From: Xiphophorus maculatus
Lineage: Eukaryota > Chordata > Actinopteri > Cyprinodontiformes > Poeciliidae
Direction: 5' to 3'
NCBI RefSeq assembly: GCF_002775205.1
Contig: NC_036447.1
Location: forward strand, 10,218,501 to 10,282,500
DNA length: 64,000 bases
The position numbers and the translations under genes were made by a program. The notes under the pieces were generated by a model. That model worked only from the letters and a program-made list of their open reading frames with translations. It made no database searches and was not told where the DNA came from. Positions 51,140-63,501 of this stretch are shown piece after piece. Position 1 is the stretch's first letter. Each line of letters begins with the position of its first letter.

Positions 51140-54100
51140 TCAGCCTTGACTCAGCTTCTTTTGTAAGTCTGATGGCAGCAAGTCAAACAGGCTGTCCTCT
51201 ACTATCAGTCCAGTGCATCTCAGAAGAGGACACTCTCCTATCTCCAAAGGCAGAGAGTCCAACTGATTTCCCTTAATATCCAGTCGCACAAGCTGGGCCA
51301 GGTTGCCCACTTTGGGGCTAAGATACGAAAGGCGGTTGTTACTCAGAACCAGAGTTTTTATTCGTTTACAGGAGAAGAGCTCCTCTGGCAGAGACTCTAG
51401 AGAGTTGAAGGCAGCAGAAAAGAACTGAAGACCCGATAGTATGTTCACTTCTGAAGGAATGGATGTGATCTGATTGTGGGAAATGTCGAGGTGCCTTAGC
51501 CGGGTGCAATAGAACAGCCGAGACGGAAGCTTTTTCAGCTTGTTAAAGCTTATGTCCAACGTCTCCAGTGTGTGCAGCTTAGTGATGTGATCAGGAATGT
51601 AAGTGATTTTATTGTGCCACAGACGGAGCGTCACCAAACGCCGACAATGCTGCAGACTCAGGATCTCTTCCACAGTGCAAAGCTTATTTTCCTTCAGGTC
51701 TAGCTCCTGTAGATTGTTCAGGCTGAAAACAGCGCTTGGGATGCGCTCCAGGTCACAGCCTGATAGCTCTAATGAAGCTAAGTTTGTTAACTTCTTCAGT
51801 GTGCTAAATGCCTGGAGCTTGACCCCTTCATTGTGGATGCACAATGCCTTCAACTGTGACGCTAGGTCACCAACACTGGGTGGTATCTTTCGTAGGTTGG
51901 ACCGTAGACTGAGGAGTTTCAAAGTGCTGAGATCTCGCAGAGATTCCAAGTTGCCAGTTTTCGACACCTCATTAGTTAAAGGACCAGTCAGATATAACTC
52001 CTCCAGACAATGGAGGGTATACATCCACATAGGGATCTCCTCTGAACTTTCAAAAGTAAGACGTAGAACCTTTAAGTGTTCTTTGAGATGGTTCAGGGCA
52101 AGCAGTTGCAGCTTAGCTGGACAGTAGATCAAAGATAACTCCTGCAAAGAATCCAGCTTTGCCACGCCAGCTGGAATTGTGACATTTTTAACTTGCTCCA
52201 GTTTGAGTGATTCAATTTCTGTGATTTCAAAGACAGTGTCTGGAAGGCCTGGTAGTCCTGTAAGACAGATTTCCAACTTATCTTTTGAGTTCTTAGAAAG
52301 GTGGGCGCGCAGCTTTTTGTTGGTCCACTCGTGGTTCAGGTTGAGTTGATGGAGGTGGCTCTCGCTTACCTCTGAAAGAAAGACTGCAAACCTTTTAGGA
52401 TGCAGAGCATCATACTGGTCCACTAGATGAAGCAAGAAAGCAAAGTCGTTCTTTACATCCGGTATGTCATTGACACCCGTTTCCAGTCTGACGTGCTCAA
52501 AGGAGTACTCCTTCAAAGGTCGGTGGAACACCCAATATAAGGTGTAGATGCACATAAGTCCATACACTCCTATGAAGCAGATGTAGCAGTAAGCAAGCTT
52601 GGAGAAAAGATGGGCTTTGATGTGGTTACAGCAATATATATGAAAACCAGTCAGGTCAGGAGGGACATCACAGCGCACAATTACTTCAATATTTTGTACC
52701 AGCACTGCAGTGTAAACAATGATAATAAGGAACTTGAAGACTTTGAGAGATGTTTGTAGCACATACATAAGGTACAAGATGTCTGCCTCCTCTACATGGG
52801 TTCGAAACTTCTTTACCTTTTCAAAGAGAGCTTTGGCCTGCTCTCCCTCCTTTTTGTCCAACACAGAAGGAGTAGGCTGGGGGTCCTGGACTTTTTTTTC
52901 TGAATTAGATATGACAGAGGTGGAGCGAAGAAGTCCTATATTCTCCTCCTCATCTGCTCTGTGGTCTTTGAAATCCTTTGACACGGTGTTCTTCCTCAAA
53001 CTGACCAGCTTCTCCTCTCCTCTTTCCTCTGAAACTTCACTCAGGGCCCTCGTGGTCCACGGTGAGTCAAAGCACTTCCTCAGAATGTTGACAAAAAGGT
53101 CAATTTTAGAAGATGTCCCAGGGAATTTGAACCAGAAGCTGCTTGCTACCATGAAGATCATAGAGTGGATCACCACAAGGTATGGGAAGTACTTTGCATA
53201 CCAGTGCACAAACCTCTCATAGCAATATTGATTAACAAACAAGTATTGGTGAATGTCCAGGTTATTCTTGCGACCGAACAACTCCGTGACGATGGGGCTG
53301 TCACTGTTGTTACTGCTGTAGTCAATGATGTAGTTGCAGTCTACTGCCTCATTCTTGATATGGCTGGGCAGACATGCGATCTTGTCCTGGGTTAGCTGTG
53401 GAAATTAAATAGAAAATGTCCTGTAACTTAGCTAGAAACAAAAGCATAAAGACTAAAATAAATAATGTGTGGCAATGCATTCTGATAAGATCCCCAAATT
53501 ATTAATAATGTGAAATAAACCACATTTTCACAGTTTAAGTGTTGGAATTCTGGTATTCTGCATTTCCTCTCTTTTAACTGCAGTAAACCTGCAAACTTCT
53601 GTATGCTGTATAAATATTCATGAGGCCCTGTTTTTGTAGGAGTTTTACCTGTTATCTTTTGATCAACATACACCTATAGTACATAGAAAAAACAATCACC
53701 CCCACCCCTGGATGTTTTAACAATTTTATTGCTTTTAAAAATCAATCAAGATCAATCCTGGCTTTTTTTTTCTTTTTTCTTTTTCACAAAAAAATCTTTA
53801 TAATGTCCACATAAAAACTGATTTCTACAAAATTAGGGCAATTAAATAAACATATGTAACATAAATTAAGTTACTGTATAAAAAAATAGTCTCTTTAGCA
53901 ATCTTCCCAGGGTCTTCAGAGGAGTAACAGGCCCGCGGCATCATAGAACCTCCGCCATACTTTCTATCATCTGACCAAAGCACATGGTTCCAGTTAAGAT
54001 CCCAGAAGAGTGTAATGGTAAGATAGATTTTTTTTCCTGGCAACCCCACACTGTTCGAAAAGGTTCGTTTGGTGTGGCAATTGTGCCACAAGCAATTTTG

Positions 54101-54590
54101 TCTTAACATGATTTTGTTTTATTCCCTCCCACTGAATAAATGCACTACAAGTAAAGGCTGGACTTTTCTGAGGTTTTTAGTGGCACTGTGACATAGTCTG
54201 TCTTAGAGCAGAGTTACTAATTTATACTTGGTGTGTTTTCAAATGGCTTGGAGGTGAGAAACTGCACATACTTTTATGCTTTGCACTGAGACAGAGAGAA
54301 GGGTGTGTGGGGAATTTAACATTCTGATACGTCATTCCGGGGTGCCACAACACGCCAAAAGAAGCTAATAATTAACCTCCCCAGGATATTAAGTTGTAGA
54401 AATTAGGTAACATGCAGTAAAATATCTTTCATGCTGACAGATACCTCACCTGCAGGGTGCAGCCAAAGACACCAATCATGAGCATTGCAATGCACAGGTA
54501 CTCTGACAGAACGTCCCACCATGGTTTCAGCACCCGGAACTGGGAGTTCTGCTCAATCCCGAGGCTTTTGAATTCACCCACTGGGATCAT
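51140..54590 (-). CDS. lrrc8e: LRRC8E-like volume-regulated anion channel subunit, complete, 2 coding exons, 798 aa
   Basis: Subunit of the hexameric VRAC channel of the plasma membrane, which releases chloride and organic osmolytes on cell swelling. Coding exons (minus): 54590-54450 (47 codons) and 53395-51140; 2397 nt, 798 residues (human LRRC8E 796). It starts [20 protein letters not shown]. Four membrane helices are visible: [15 protein letters not shown] (about 32-47), [41 protein letters not shown] and [22 protein letters not shown]. The first extracellular loop has CLP and DCNYII cysteines. The intracellular loop holds the family stretch [20 protein letters not shown], here as [16 protein letters not shown]. 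About 15 leucine-rich repeats fill the C-terminal half. [17 protein letters not shown] and FPGTSSKI resemble LRRC8E rather than LRRC8A-D. An upstream in-frame ATG lies beyond a predicted acceptor, so it is not used. Confidence 0.93.
53700..54115 (-). mobile_element. Tc1-like transposase fragment in the lrrc8e intron
   Basis: On the minus strand a reading frame at 53825-54109 contains [18 protein letters not shown] followed by SSEDPGKI. This matches the Tc1 transposase segment with the catalytic-core-side W-S-D and GGS(I/M)M motifs. The frame is short and degenerate and is not part of lrrc8e. Confidence 0.75.
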
Positions 54591-55464
54591 GCTGCTGCGC
54601 TCTGGTGATGGAAGAACAGTGGAGGTCAACATGGATTTAAATTGACACCATCTGCCAAGCCAGTTTCAAAGTTTTGCAAAGAGATATGGCAGAGAAAAAT
54701 GTGTGTTAAAACTAAAGGCTAAGTGTCTGCGCCTTTGAATAAATAAAGTAGGGACCAGGGCTGCTGCTAGAAAGTTTTTCAAAGGGGGCCAGTGATAATC
54801 TTAGGCTTGGCACACCAAAACCAAAAAAACACAACAGAATTTCTTTTTTTTTTTTCTAGTGCTGTTTACATATGCAGATGTAAATATTGCCACACACAGA
54901 GCTGGGAATGGGTGATAAATATTTAACAGTAGCACTCAATTTAGTTGACATAAAATGACAGATCATAAATAAATGCTGCAACCTATTGAAACATGCATTC
55001 TCCTATCTCATAGTGCTGGGATCTGAACGTTTATAGGGGTAACAATAAATGCCCTGCCTACCTCCACACCACACCCCTTACTTAAAAGGACTGAACGAAT
55101 GTTGACAAAGTGGAAAAGCTAGTCAGACAAGAAGAAACAGCCCTCACACAGGAAACAGTTAAACATATCATGAGGAATTTGGTTTAAATGTGTTTACAAG
55201 TCCCCAGTGATTTTAAATAAAGATAATGCACCTATGACAGTACATTTTATCCAATCCAGATAACAGTAGATCTACTGAATCTGAGATCTGCTGAATAACC
55301 CGTTCGATGAGCAATTTACCCTAAAGGGCTAAGTTTTGCAAAGGTTAACGGGCGCTCATAACCTTAGCTGCGTTGTTTCTAAAGTTTTCACATTAGTTTC
55401 GCGTTATGGGCTCACAAAGTAAAGTAAAAGCGAACGGTGACTCAGCCGAGTGAGTCCGCCTTAC

Positions 55465-55640
55465 CTGCGTCCGGAGAGTTTCTGTTTTTGTCCGGGGATA
55501 GTTGGAGCACTTGGTTTTTTATTTTTTCATCACCTCAAGGGAGCGCACCGGTGTGAAGTGAGGGACAAGTGACAGGAGATTTCCGTTCAGACTTTCAAAG
55601 TAAACTCCAGTTCGCTAAAACTCCCACGTCAACACACCTG
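55465..55640 (-). other. lrrc8e: inferred untranslated first exon / promoter of lrrc8e
   Basis: On the minus strand the sequence ending GACGCAG at 55465 is followed by a good donor, gtaaggcg. The coding exon begins after an acceptor, tcaccag, at 54602-54604, with only 11 nt of 5' UTR before the ATG. The region is relatively CpG-rich compared with its flanks. The upper limit is approximate. Confidence 0.45.
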
Positions 55641-58600
55641 AAAGATCAAATCTAGACCGGAAACAGACTTTTTGTTTCCTCCAGGCCAGTTTTGCTTGAT
55701 GCACGTGACTTCTCAGTAGCTACAGCTTATGCGATTCCCTGTTTTCAGTCTCCTGAAAGCCCACTCTTCCTTCCCATCACTTTTTAGTGTTGTGTTTAAA
55801 AAGACGTAAATGTGTTTAATGGGAAAAATGGTCTTATTTTTTTAAAGCGAAATATAATAAAGTTAATGTTAAAATCCAATTCAATGCGGAGATTGAATTC
55901 GTATCAAATCAGTCAACAGTAAGGTTTTACTTTGCTGTGTTTAATGATCAGAACCAGCTCTAATTAAAATCTAAAAAGTGTTGATTAATCTCAATTTGAA
56001 TCGCTACACACTTCCTACACTGTTAAACACATTTTAAAATTGGTTATATGGGATTTTTTTTTTGTTTTCTTTGGTGTTAGTGTGACTGAAAATATCAATA
56101 GCTTACTTGTAACTGTTCAACCCCATGGACTACTCTACAGTCAGAACAGATTCTTTAAAACACAGCTGAAACTTTTGAGCTTAGAAAAGGCAACATAAAC
56201 CTTTATTTTTCTGCCACATCCACTGACTTAGTTCAGGTTCATTCCCTGACCTTCCAACCTTCGTCTTAACATCTTTTTCTCCAGACATTCCTGTACCCAT
56301 CACATGAACATTTCTGTCTACAACGAATACTCTTTGAAATACACTTTGTGATCTGTAAAGCATGCTAGTTTCTTCAGCTTTTAATAACCAGTAACACCTC
56401 AGTTAATTTAAAATGTTCACAGTACTATCATATCCACATATTTGCTTGGACTGTTTCAGTTTGTTGTTTCATTGATGATGGAATTACGAGTCAGATTCCG
56501 AGAGCTAAAGTCTGACGTTTTTATCAGTCCTGACTTTAAAGGCAGCCCTTTTATGGTGAAGGGCTTCCTTTCTCATAAAACAAAGTGATAGCTGCAGTAA
56601 GCAATATCCTGCCAAAGTGTTGGGAAGTAAAAAAATAAAATAAATACACATATTGCCAAGGTAACACAATCACTTTGAACTTAATAAATTCCTCTACGGT
56701 TTGAATTTGAATCAAGGTTGGTTGATAGTACAATTCCCAGATCCTTGTTACACTGAACACATCATGAGCAGCTCTTGCTTCTGTTTCAAGCTCTTCCTCT
56801 TCATTGCCTGTCATTTGTATATATTTACCTTGCAAATAATTCATACCAACATTTCCTTTGAGTTGCTACTTCTACAGGGATGCATTGCTCCGGGCTCCTG
56901 TATTTGGTGGGATTACAGCCTAAGACTCTTGTGAATGCACAGAGTGTGGGATGCTTCCTTTTGGATTATGTAATAATGGTCTACAGCTTCCACCTGCCAG
57001 ATTTGGGCAGGAAGCTTTTTTTTTTAGCTATCATGGGTGGTCGATTTTACAGCACACTGTGTTCCAGTGAACATTGACTAAGTCACATTAAATAGAAGAA
57101 AAAACACCTATTTTACAACATTAGTAGTCTATATCTGTGACTACATTTAAACTGGTGGCCCTTAAAAATAAAAGATTTGGCTCTGTTTCAAAGAGCGTTG
57201 GCCCCCTCTAGTGTCTCCTGCTGCTTCAAACTCATGTCCTACTTTGAGGTTAGAAAGGGTTTAGGAGTCATCATTCCAGATGATGTTTTCATTGGACGTA
57301 AATGTACATTTGGCATTGCAAACATCAATTCACTTAAGCATTTTAACCATCCAACATAAATAAGTAAAAAAAAAGTTTCCTTCCCTTTAGTGTTTGTTGT
57401 ACTATACCATTAACAGTTTCTTGGAAAACTTCCTGGATCATTACACATATAATCCAGTCAACGTTGTCATATTAAGCAGAAACTTCCCACACCAAATATC
57501 TTTCCACTGTGTCTGTTATTCAAGAACACACAATCACAAAGCCTCAGTCCCAGAGGTTTCTATGGGTTTAAGGATGCCTTGAAGTATAATACAATCTAGT
57601 TTTGTAGTGCTGATTGTAAAGAAGTGAAATACATAACAGTTCGGTGTTTGAAAGTTACTTTTAACACTGAATTTTTTTTGTTAAATACAAGAATATCCAG
57701 TTCAGATTTTCTGTAAGCCTCAAAGGCCCATAATATTTGGTTACATTTATTTCACCACATTTCTGTAGCCATCAACAAGTTAATGGTACTTTAGTGGTTG
57801 GATTCTAGATTTCCCTAGACTGGTTAGAGTTAGCTCATTTCAATATATTGATTTCCCCAGAAGCTATTACGCATTGTCCAATGTTCTGGATGGACAAATG
57901 GACATGCTAGTCTGTTTTATGGATTCCAAAGTCAGTTTTTCACCGTGTCCTGTTGGCCCAACCAAAGCGGTCATCATTTCAGCCTTCTACCTTCCCACTT
58001 GAGATGGCGTTAAAGAATTTGGAGGTAGGCCTCCTCTGTGCAAAACACAAGTACATCTGGAAACAAAACCCCAAAGAAAAATGCTGCCACCATTCTGTTT
58101 GACAACTCAGTGTTATAAAGACACAGTTGACACCCCCAAACATACTTTCTGTTGAAATAGCTAATTTTGTGTCTCACTGAATTAAAAAGACACTTGGTTT
58201 ATCTATGTGTGGAAGGTGTTAATTTTGGTGATGTGAAACCTTGGTTATTTCTTAACATATTAACCAATTATCTTTTTCACTGAAGATGACAGTTCAGCCA
58301 TTCTAGGAGACCTTGGCAAACTGGTGACAAAACTGAACAACTTGTTCTTAGATATGGTTTTCTGAGGTCACAATCCTGGAATCAGCACCTATTTAGAGTT
58401 TCCATTATGAATGGATGCTAAAAAAATGAACCAAATTTGCTAGTTCTGCAAAAGATTGGTACAGATCCAGCAAGATATAAATCCAGAATTTATATAAGAT
58501 AGTATATCAGTACCTTGTTAAAGGCTACAAAACATGTGGTTGATGTGGTGGGCCTGGTATGTATAATTTGGACCATGTGTGAATTAGATAACAATTCAAA

Positions 58601-61600
58601 CGTCTGCACCTACTTCTAGTTAAAAAATAAATAATAAAAAATCCAGCCTAGAAAAATACCGTAATGCCTCAATCAAATCACTAAAAGTGAAATCAATCAG
58701 CTAAATGCAGCTGTGAAGAGTGGAGCTAAAAACATCTGACAAGAACTGGATCAAAACATTGTGTTCTTTGGTTCTGAATTGTAAAACGTGAACAAAAAAA
58801 TTTAAGAGCATATACATTACAAACGTTTCTGGAGTAATTTTTGGTCGTCTTAAATAATTAGCTTTATATTATGTGGTATAAGTGGTCTCAAGCAGCAGGA
58901 AAAAAAGTCCAATAAAGAGCACAGCAGTACAAGAAATATATTTATGGGTGCTTTTGCAGAAAAAGAAACTTACAAAGCAGATGAATATTCTAATTTCAAA
59001 CCACTGAGTGGACAACAGAAAGCAGTCCCTTTCAATGTGAAGATTTTTTCTAAACACCCAAACTTAGCACTAACAGACATCGCCACTGAGTTACAATACA
59101 TGCTAGTTATTCAAAATACTACAGCAAGAGTCTGATTTAATACAAAGCTGATGTCAGTTGAAAAGCAAGCAAAAAAATCAAAGAATAGGATCCGAACAAA
59201 TAAATAAAAACATCAACTCTGGAATTCTGTACACAGCGATTCAGATTTTCAATGTACAAAACATTTCTAAAAAAAATGTCCGTAGCTTAGATGGCTGTTA
59301 CAAATACGCTTCTTGGAGCAAGTCCTTGTCATTAGTATACAACAGGTCCACAGCAGTGCTCAAACATAGGCGCTACTGTTTCTGATGTCTGCAGAGGAGG
59401 ATTTTCAGTCCTGTCAGTGGTTAGTGTTTCTGGTTTCAACATATAAAAACACATTCAGCAAAATGTTTGAATCCAGGCTTCAAAATGCTACGTTTTTTTT
59501 TTTTTCTTTCTGTTATTCCAAATCAAAGTCAGGACTTGCTTTTTAATCAAATCACGGTTTACGCAACAATCATTCCCGAGTCCTCTCTGAAATTTCACAT
59601 TTTATCACCCTGCCAGTGGCTCGACAGAGAAAAGGCCTCATTTGCTGCTGTATAGTTTCTTTACAGCCCTGATTTTTCTGAACCAGCATCAAACTGAGAC
59701 AATGGGCTCCATGCAAGAACTTCTCCTGAGTGAGATTCACCAGGTTGATATTAGCTGAGAATTTACAGTTACATAAAAGGAAGACAAACTATACAATCTA
59801 CCAGCTCCATGGAAAAATATTATAGAATTAAAGTCATTTTAGGTTGTGGATAGTGTCAATTACAGCTCCAGCTGGTTACATTACACATTTTAGCCATCAC
59901 ATGCAGAAAATGCCCACTCAGTGGAGAGTCTCATAACCAGGACTGGAACAGCATCCATGGATTGCATCAGTTTAGTTCATGATCATTTCAAAGCAGTTGT
60001 TGCAGGGCCTTGAGCGGAAAAGCAAAAGTGCTGCTGATGTGTGATTTAGGTCGTAAAAGGTGCGCAAGCAGGAGGCAGATGTCAAAGTAACAGTCATGTG
60101 AGTGCCGGGATTCTGGTTTCCCCTGAAGGTCGTTGTTGCAACAAGATAAGTGTAACTTGCAGTGTTTAGTAGCCTGTTGATGTATTCCCAGATACAATAC
60201 AAACAGTCTAATCCAACTGTCCCACTTTTATTAAGGCGCTGATGTTTGATTCCTGTTTGAACTGACAGCAAAGAAAAATTGAGTATCATATTGGTGATGT
60301 TGAACTGTCCCTATGGTGACGCCGTTTCTTGTCTTTATTAACTAAGTTTAATGACTAAGGAACAGCTGCTGTTCACAGCACACTCCCACTGTGCAGACAA
60401 AGACAGGGAAACTTTGGCGGTATCAATATTAGAAATGTGTGAAAAGCTTTTGAATAAATTCATCTTTTATTCCAATGGCCAATTCCAATAATCTAAAGAC
60501 TGAACGATTTTAGGAATAAAAACTTTATCATCATTGTTTTAGGAGTGTTTGTTACTGAACGGTTTTGACCCAAACACACAGCTCCAGTAGTTAGGAAAAC
60601 TCTACATTTATGTTTATGATGGTAGGGTAGAAAAAAACCTTTTCTTGGCAAACCAACCATTTGGGTTGTAGTCACCACTTCTGGAATTTTACGCTGATCC
60701 TAATACGCAATTCTTTGCTGCAGTTTTCCAACAATGAGCGTTGTTTTTTTTTTTTTCCTTTCTTTACCACTCTGCTCACTGGGAATGGTGGCAAAACATA
60801 TGGGGATTCTTATATTGGTATTGACTAAAACACTTGGGCCCCTATTACACCTCAAAGAAATAGGAAGATATTAATTAATAATTACAAGTTTTTATAAACT
60901 AAGATCAACCTAAAGATAGAATGATTAAAACAAATTATTTAACAACACTTATTCTGCAGGGATTTTCTGCAGTGTAAATTACATTCTTAACGTGTTTTTT
61001 GTACTTTATGCAGATTTTGTGTTTTTAGAACATCTTTAATGTGCTGCTATAATAAAACATGAATTTATTTAGACATTTTACACATCTTTACCAGCAGGGA
61101 AGCTAGTAAACAAAATTGTCTACCATTTACAGCAGACTAAAACCACTAGATGTTACTGTTTGCTATGTTAAATCTTCTGATCCAAATGTTTCCGCTACAC
61201 TCGATGCAGATTTTGCATTTCCGCCTGGAAAAGGCAATTTCTTAATCAGATATTGGGAATAAAAAAAGTCATAAATGTTTTGTGAAAAGCTTTAAAACAT
61301 TCTTGCATGAGGCCCATTGTCATGCATGAACTTCATGTTAGAGGTATGCTCCTCTCCAAGGAAACGTTATACTGACAATAGTAATAATAAAGCCCCCCCA
61401 GGCACTGTAATGGCACTTTAAATACTACTGCCTGCTACTTTTAGTCCTATTGTAGTTTCACCATCAGATTCAATCAATTTAAAAATGACCTGATGAGTGT
61501 TTGAGCCAATAAAATACATTTCAACTTGCAGCCCTTTTCTGGTTGAACATGGCCTGTTGGCTGTAGAACAGATGCACTGAGGGGTCTTGTGCTCAGTGCT

Positions 61601-61804
61601 GCTAATTTCCACCTTACAAAAGAGAATCAGCAGCGCACGGGCAATAAGATGCGACTCGTGTTGATTCATCTTTAAACACCTAAAGTCAATGAGGCAGGAT
61701 GTGGTGTTCTGCACACGTCTGCCCTTACTTTATACAGAGCAGAGCTAAACATTAGGGCGGCTCAACGACGTATGAGGGCATGTGCCTTCAAACATTCATG
61801 TGCC
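55641..61804. other. gene-poor interval between lrrc8e and keap1
   Basis: About 6 kb with no protein-coding gene that I can recognise. It includes a probable Tc1-type relic at about 57985-58480 and, towards the right end, the unseen 3' UTR of keap1, which would run leftward from 61804. I could not identify a convincing keap1 polyadenylation site. Short frames here show no family resemblance. Confidence 0.5.
57985..58480 (-). mobile_element. probable Tc1-like relic
   Basis: 'aaacaaaaccccaaagaaaaatgctgccaccattctgtttgac' recalls the reverse complement of a Tc1 transposase segment (GGS motif region), with the transposase on the minus strand. The copy is badly decayed and the borders are guesses. 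Confidence 0.4.
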
Positions 61805-63501
61805 TTAGCTAAACGGTCCACACTGGCTAAAATCAGAGCTGACGGACTGGACGATCGAGCCTTCGAAGCTCTCAGTCATCTGACTCCGAGACAGACCCTT
61901 TTGGCACGGCTCCATGGTAACAGCCACACCCACGCCGCTCCGCCCTGATGTCATGTGGGTGACCTCTGACCAGCTGTCTGTCTCTGGGTCATAGCTCTCC
62001 ACACTGTCTAGGAAAGTGTTGCCATCGTAGCCTCCTGTAAAGATGATGTTGGTGTTTTAGTTTGAGTTTATTACAAAATGATTTAAGACTCTAGTGTTTA
62101 ATACTATAGACCAAAACATAGTCTTTTCTTACCTTCTCCAATGTTTTCACCTCACAACCACAAGTTTAATCTATTTTATTGTGACTTCAGCTGTGGCATA
62201 CATTCTTATTCTTCCCCCTTTACTCCAAATTTAAGGACGCACCATATTAACTGTAATCTGGTGCGTCCTTAATTTTGGAAGATTGGTTCGGTAAAATTAA
62301 TATACAAATATACCCACCTCTCTTCAGATTATAAGAATATTTCTTTTTTTTGCTTCTACTTCACAGTTTTGCACTACTTTCTCAAGGCTATATTGTAATA
62401 TCCAACAACTTTTTTGATGATTCTGATCAAGTTTTGCTCACGTTTTAAGGACTCACAGTCCATGTAAACAAAATTTTAAAAATAATAATAGTTATTGCTT
62501 CTTATCTACAATCTTATTTCTATAATATGCTCCAGGCTAATATTAATCTTTGGTCACGCCTCAACTCACCTAACACATAAATACGGCCATGTAAAGCAGT
62601 GACTCCCAGCGCACTGCGCCTGTGCCTCATGGAGGCGGCAGAGCTCCACGTGTCCGTTTCCACGTCGTAGCGCTCCACTGTGTTCAGCTGGTTGGTGCCG
62701 TCGTATCCACCCATCACAAAAATTTGATTACCCAGCGCACACACACCTAAAAGAAAAAAGACAAAGATAGTTTCTTATTAGTTTGAATTATATTATCTAA
62801 AAATAGAAACAGCCAAATAGTATTGTTTGTACTTCGCTTTTATATGAAAGGTAAATATCTCAACATACTGCATGTTAAATCTGTTTTCTAAAGACAAGTG
62901 TATAAGTTCAGTAGATTACTTGTGAATTCTTCATGTTACTCAAAAGTGATGCCCGACCCTGTAGGAATGGACACAGCCAGTTTCCACTGCTCTGAGCAGA
63001 GCACAAAGCCGAGGTGACACTGAACTGGACTGACTTCAAGACTAAAAATACATTTTTAGAAGGAACTTAGTCTGACAGAAAAGTTTAATGTCCTGCATCA
63101 CCAGCCTCATTCTGGTCTGAATCAAACACCCCATTGTTCATGTTAGCATAGACCAAAGGTGCTGGACAGGCAGATGTTTCTAGACTTTAAAAACAAAGTG
63201 CGGAAAATTGCGCAACCAGTTGAATAACTTTCCACACTCTCAGTTCACAGAGTTTATCATTACAAAGCAGTTTTTCCCTCCTCCTCCTTCCTTACCAGCT
63301 CCAGACCGGACAGTGTTCATGGGGGCCATGGTCCTCCACTCGTCCTTCTCTGGGTAGTAGCACTCACAGGAGCTGAGCCGGTTGGCGCCGTCGAAACCCC
63401 CGACAGCGTAAAGCAGTCGGTTGATCACAGCAACACCCACACCAATACGCCGCGTTAACATTGGGGCTACCAGCTGCCACTGGTCCCGCTCTGGATCATA
63501 C
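61805..63501 (-). CDS. keap1: KEAP1, C-terminal Kelch repeats (last three coding exons; 5' part outside window)
   Basis: Substrate adaptor of the CUL3 ubiquitin ligase that senses electrophiles and holds NRF2. Exons (minus): 63501-63296, 62746-62570, 62034-61805; phases agree (1/1, 1/1). They encode the last Kelch blades: [94 protein letters not shown] and [17 protein letters not shown]. By alignment to human KEAP1 from memory, the NRF2-contact residues Arg483, Ser508, Tyr525, Gln530, Ser555, Tyr572, Phe577 and Ser602 are all present. Cys513 and Cys613 equivalents are kept, but the Cys518 position is Gln ([10 protein letters not shown]). The C-terminus after TMEPC is longer than in human and unlike it. 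Fish have keap1a and keap1b; I cannot assign which from this part. Confidence 0.93.
62225..62278. repeat. near-perfect 20 bp inverted repeat in a keap1 intron
   Basis: Arms 62225-62244 and 62259-62278 pair over 20 bp with one mismatch, with AAGGACGCACCA and TGGTGCGTCCTT at the core, around a 14 nt loop. The GC-rich arm stands out in an AT-rich intron. It could be a very short palindromic element or a small-RNA-type hairpin; no known family was recognised. Confidence 0.7.

Noticed and set aside
51603-53222. Plus-strand frames of 174 and 167 codons
   Set aside because: Shadows of the lrrc8e coding exon on the opposite strand.
57200-57215. Second CTCF-like motif
   Set aside because: Only 12 of 14 consensus positions fit, including a miss in the core C, so not listed as a site.
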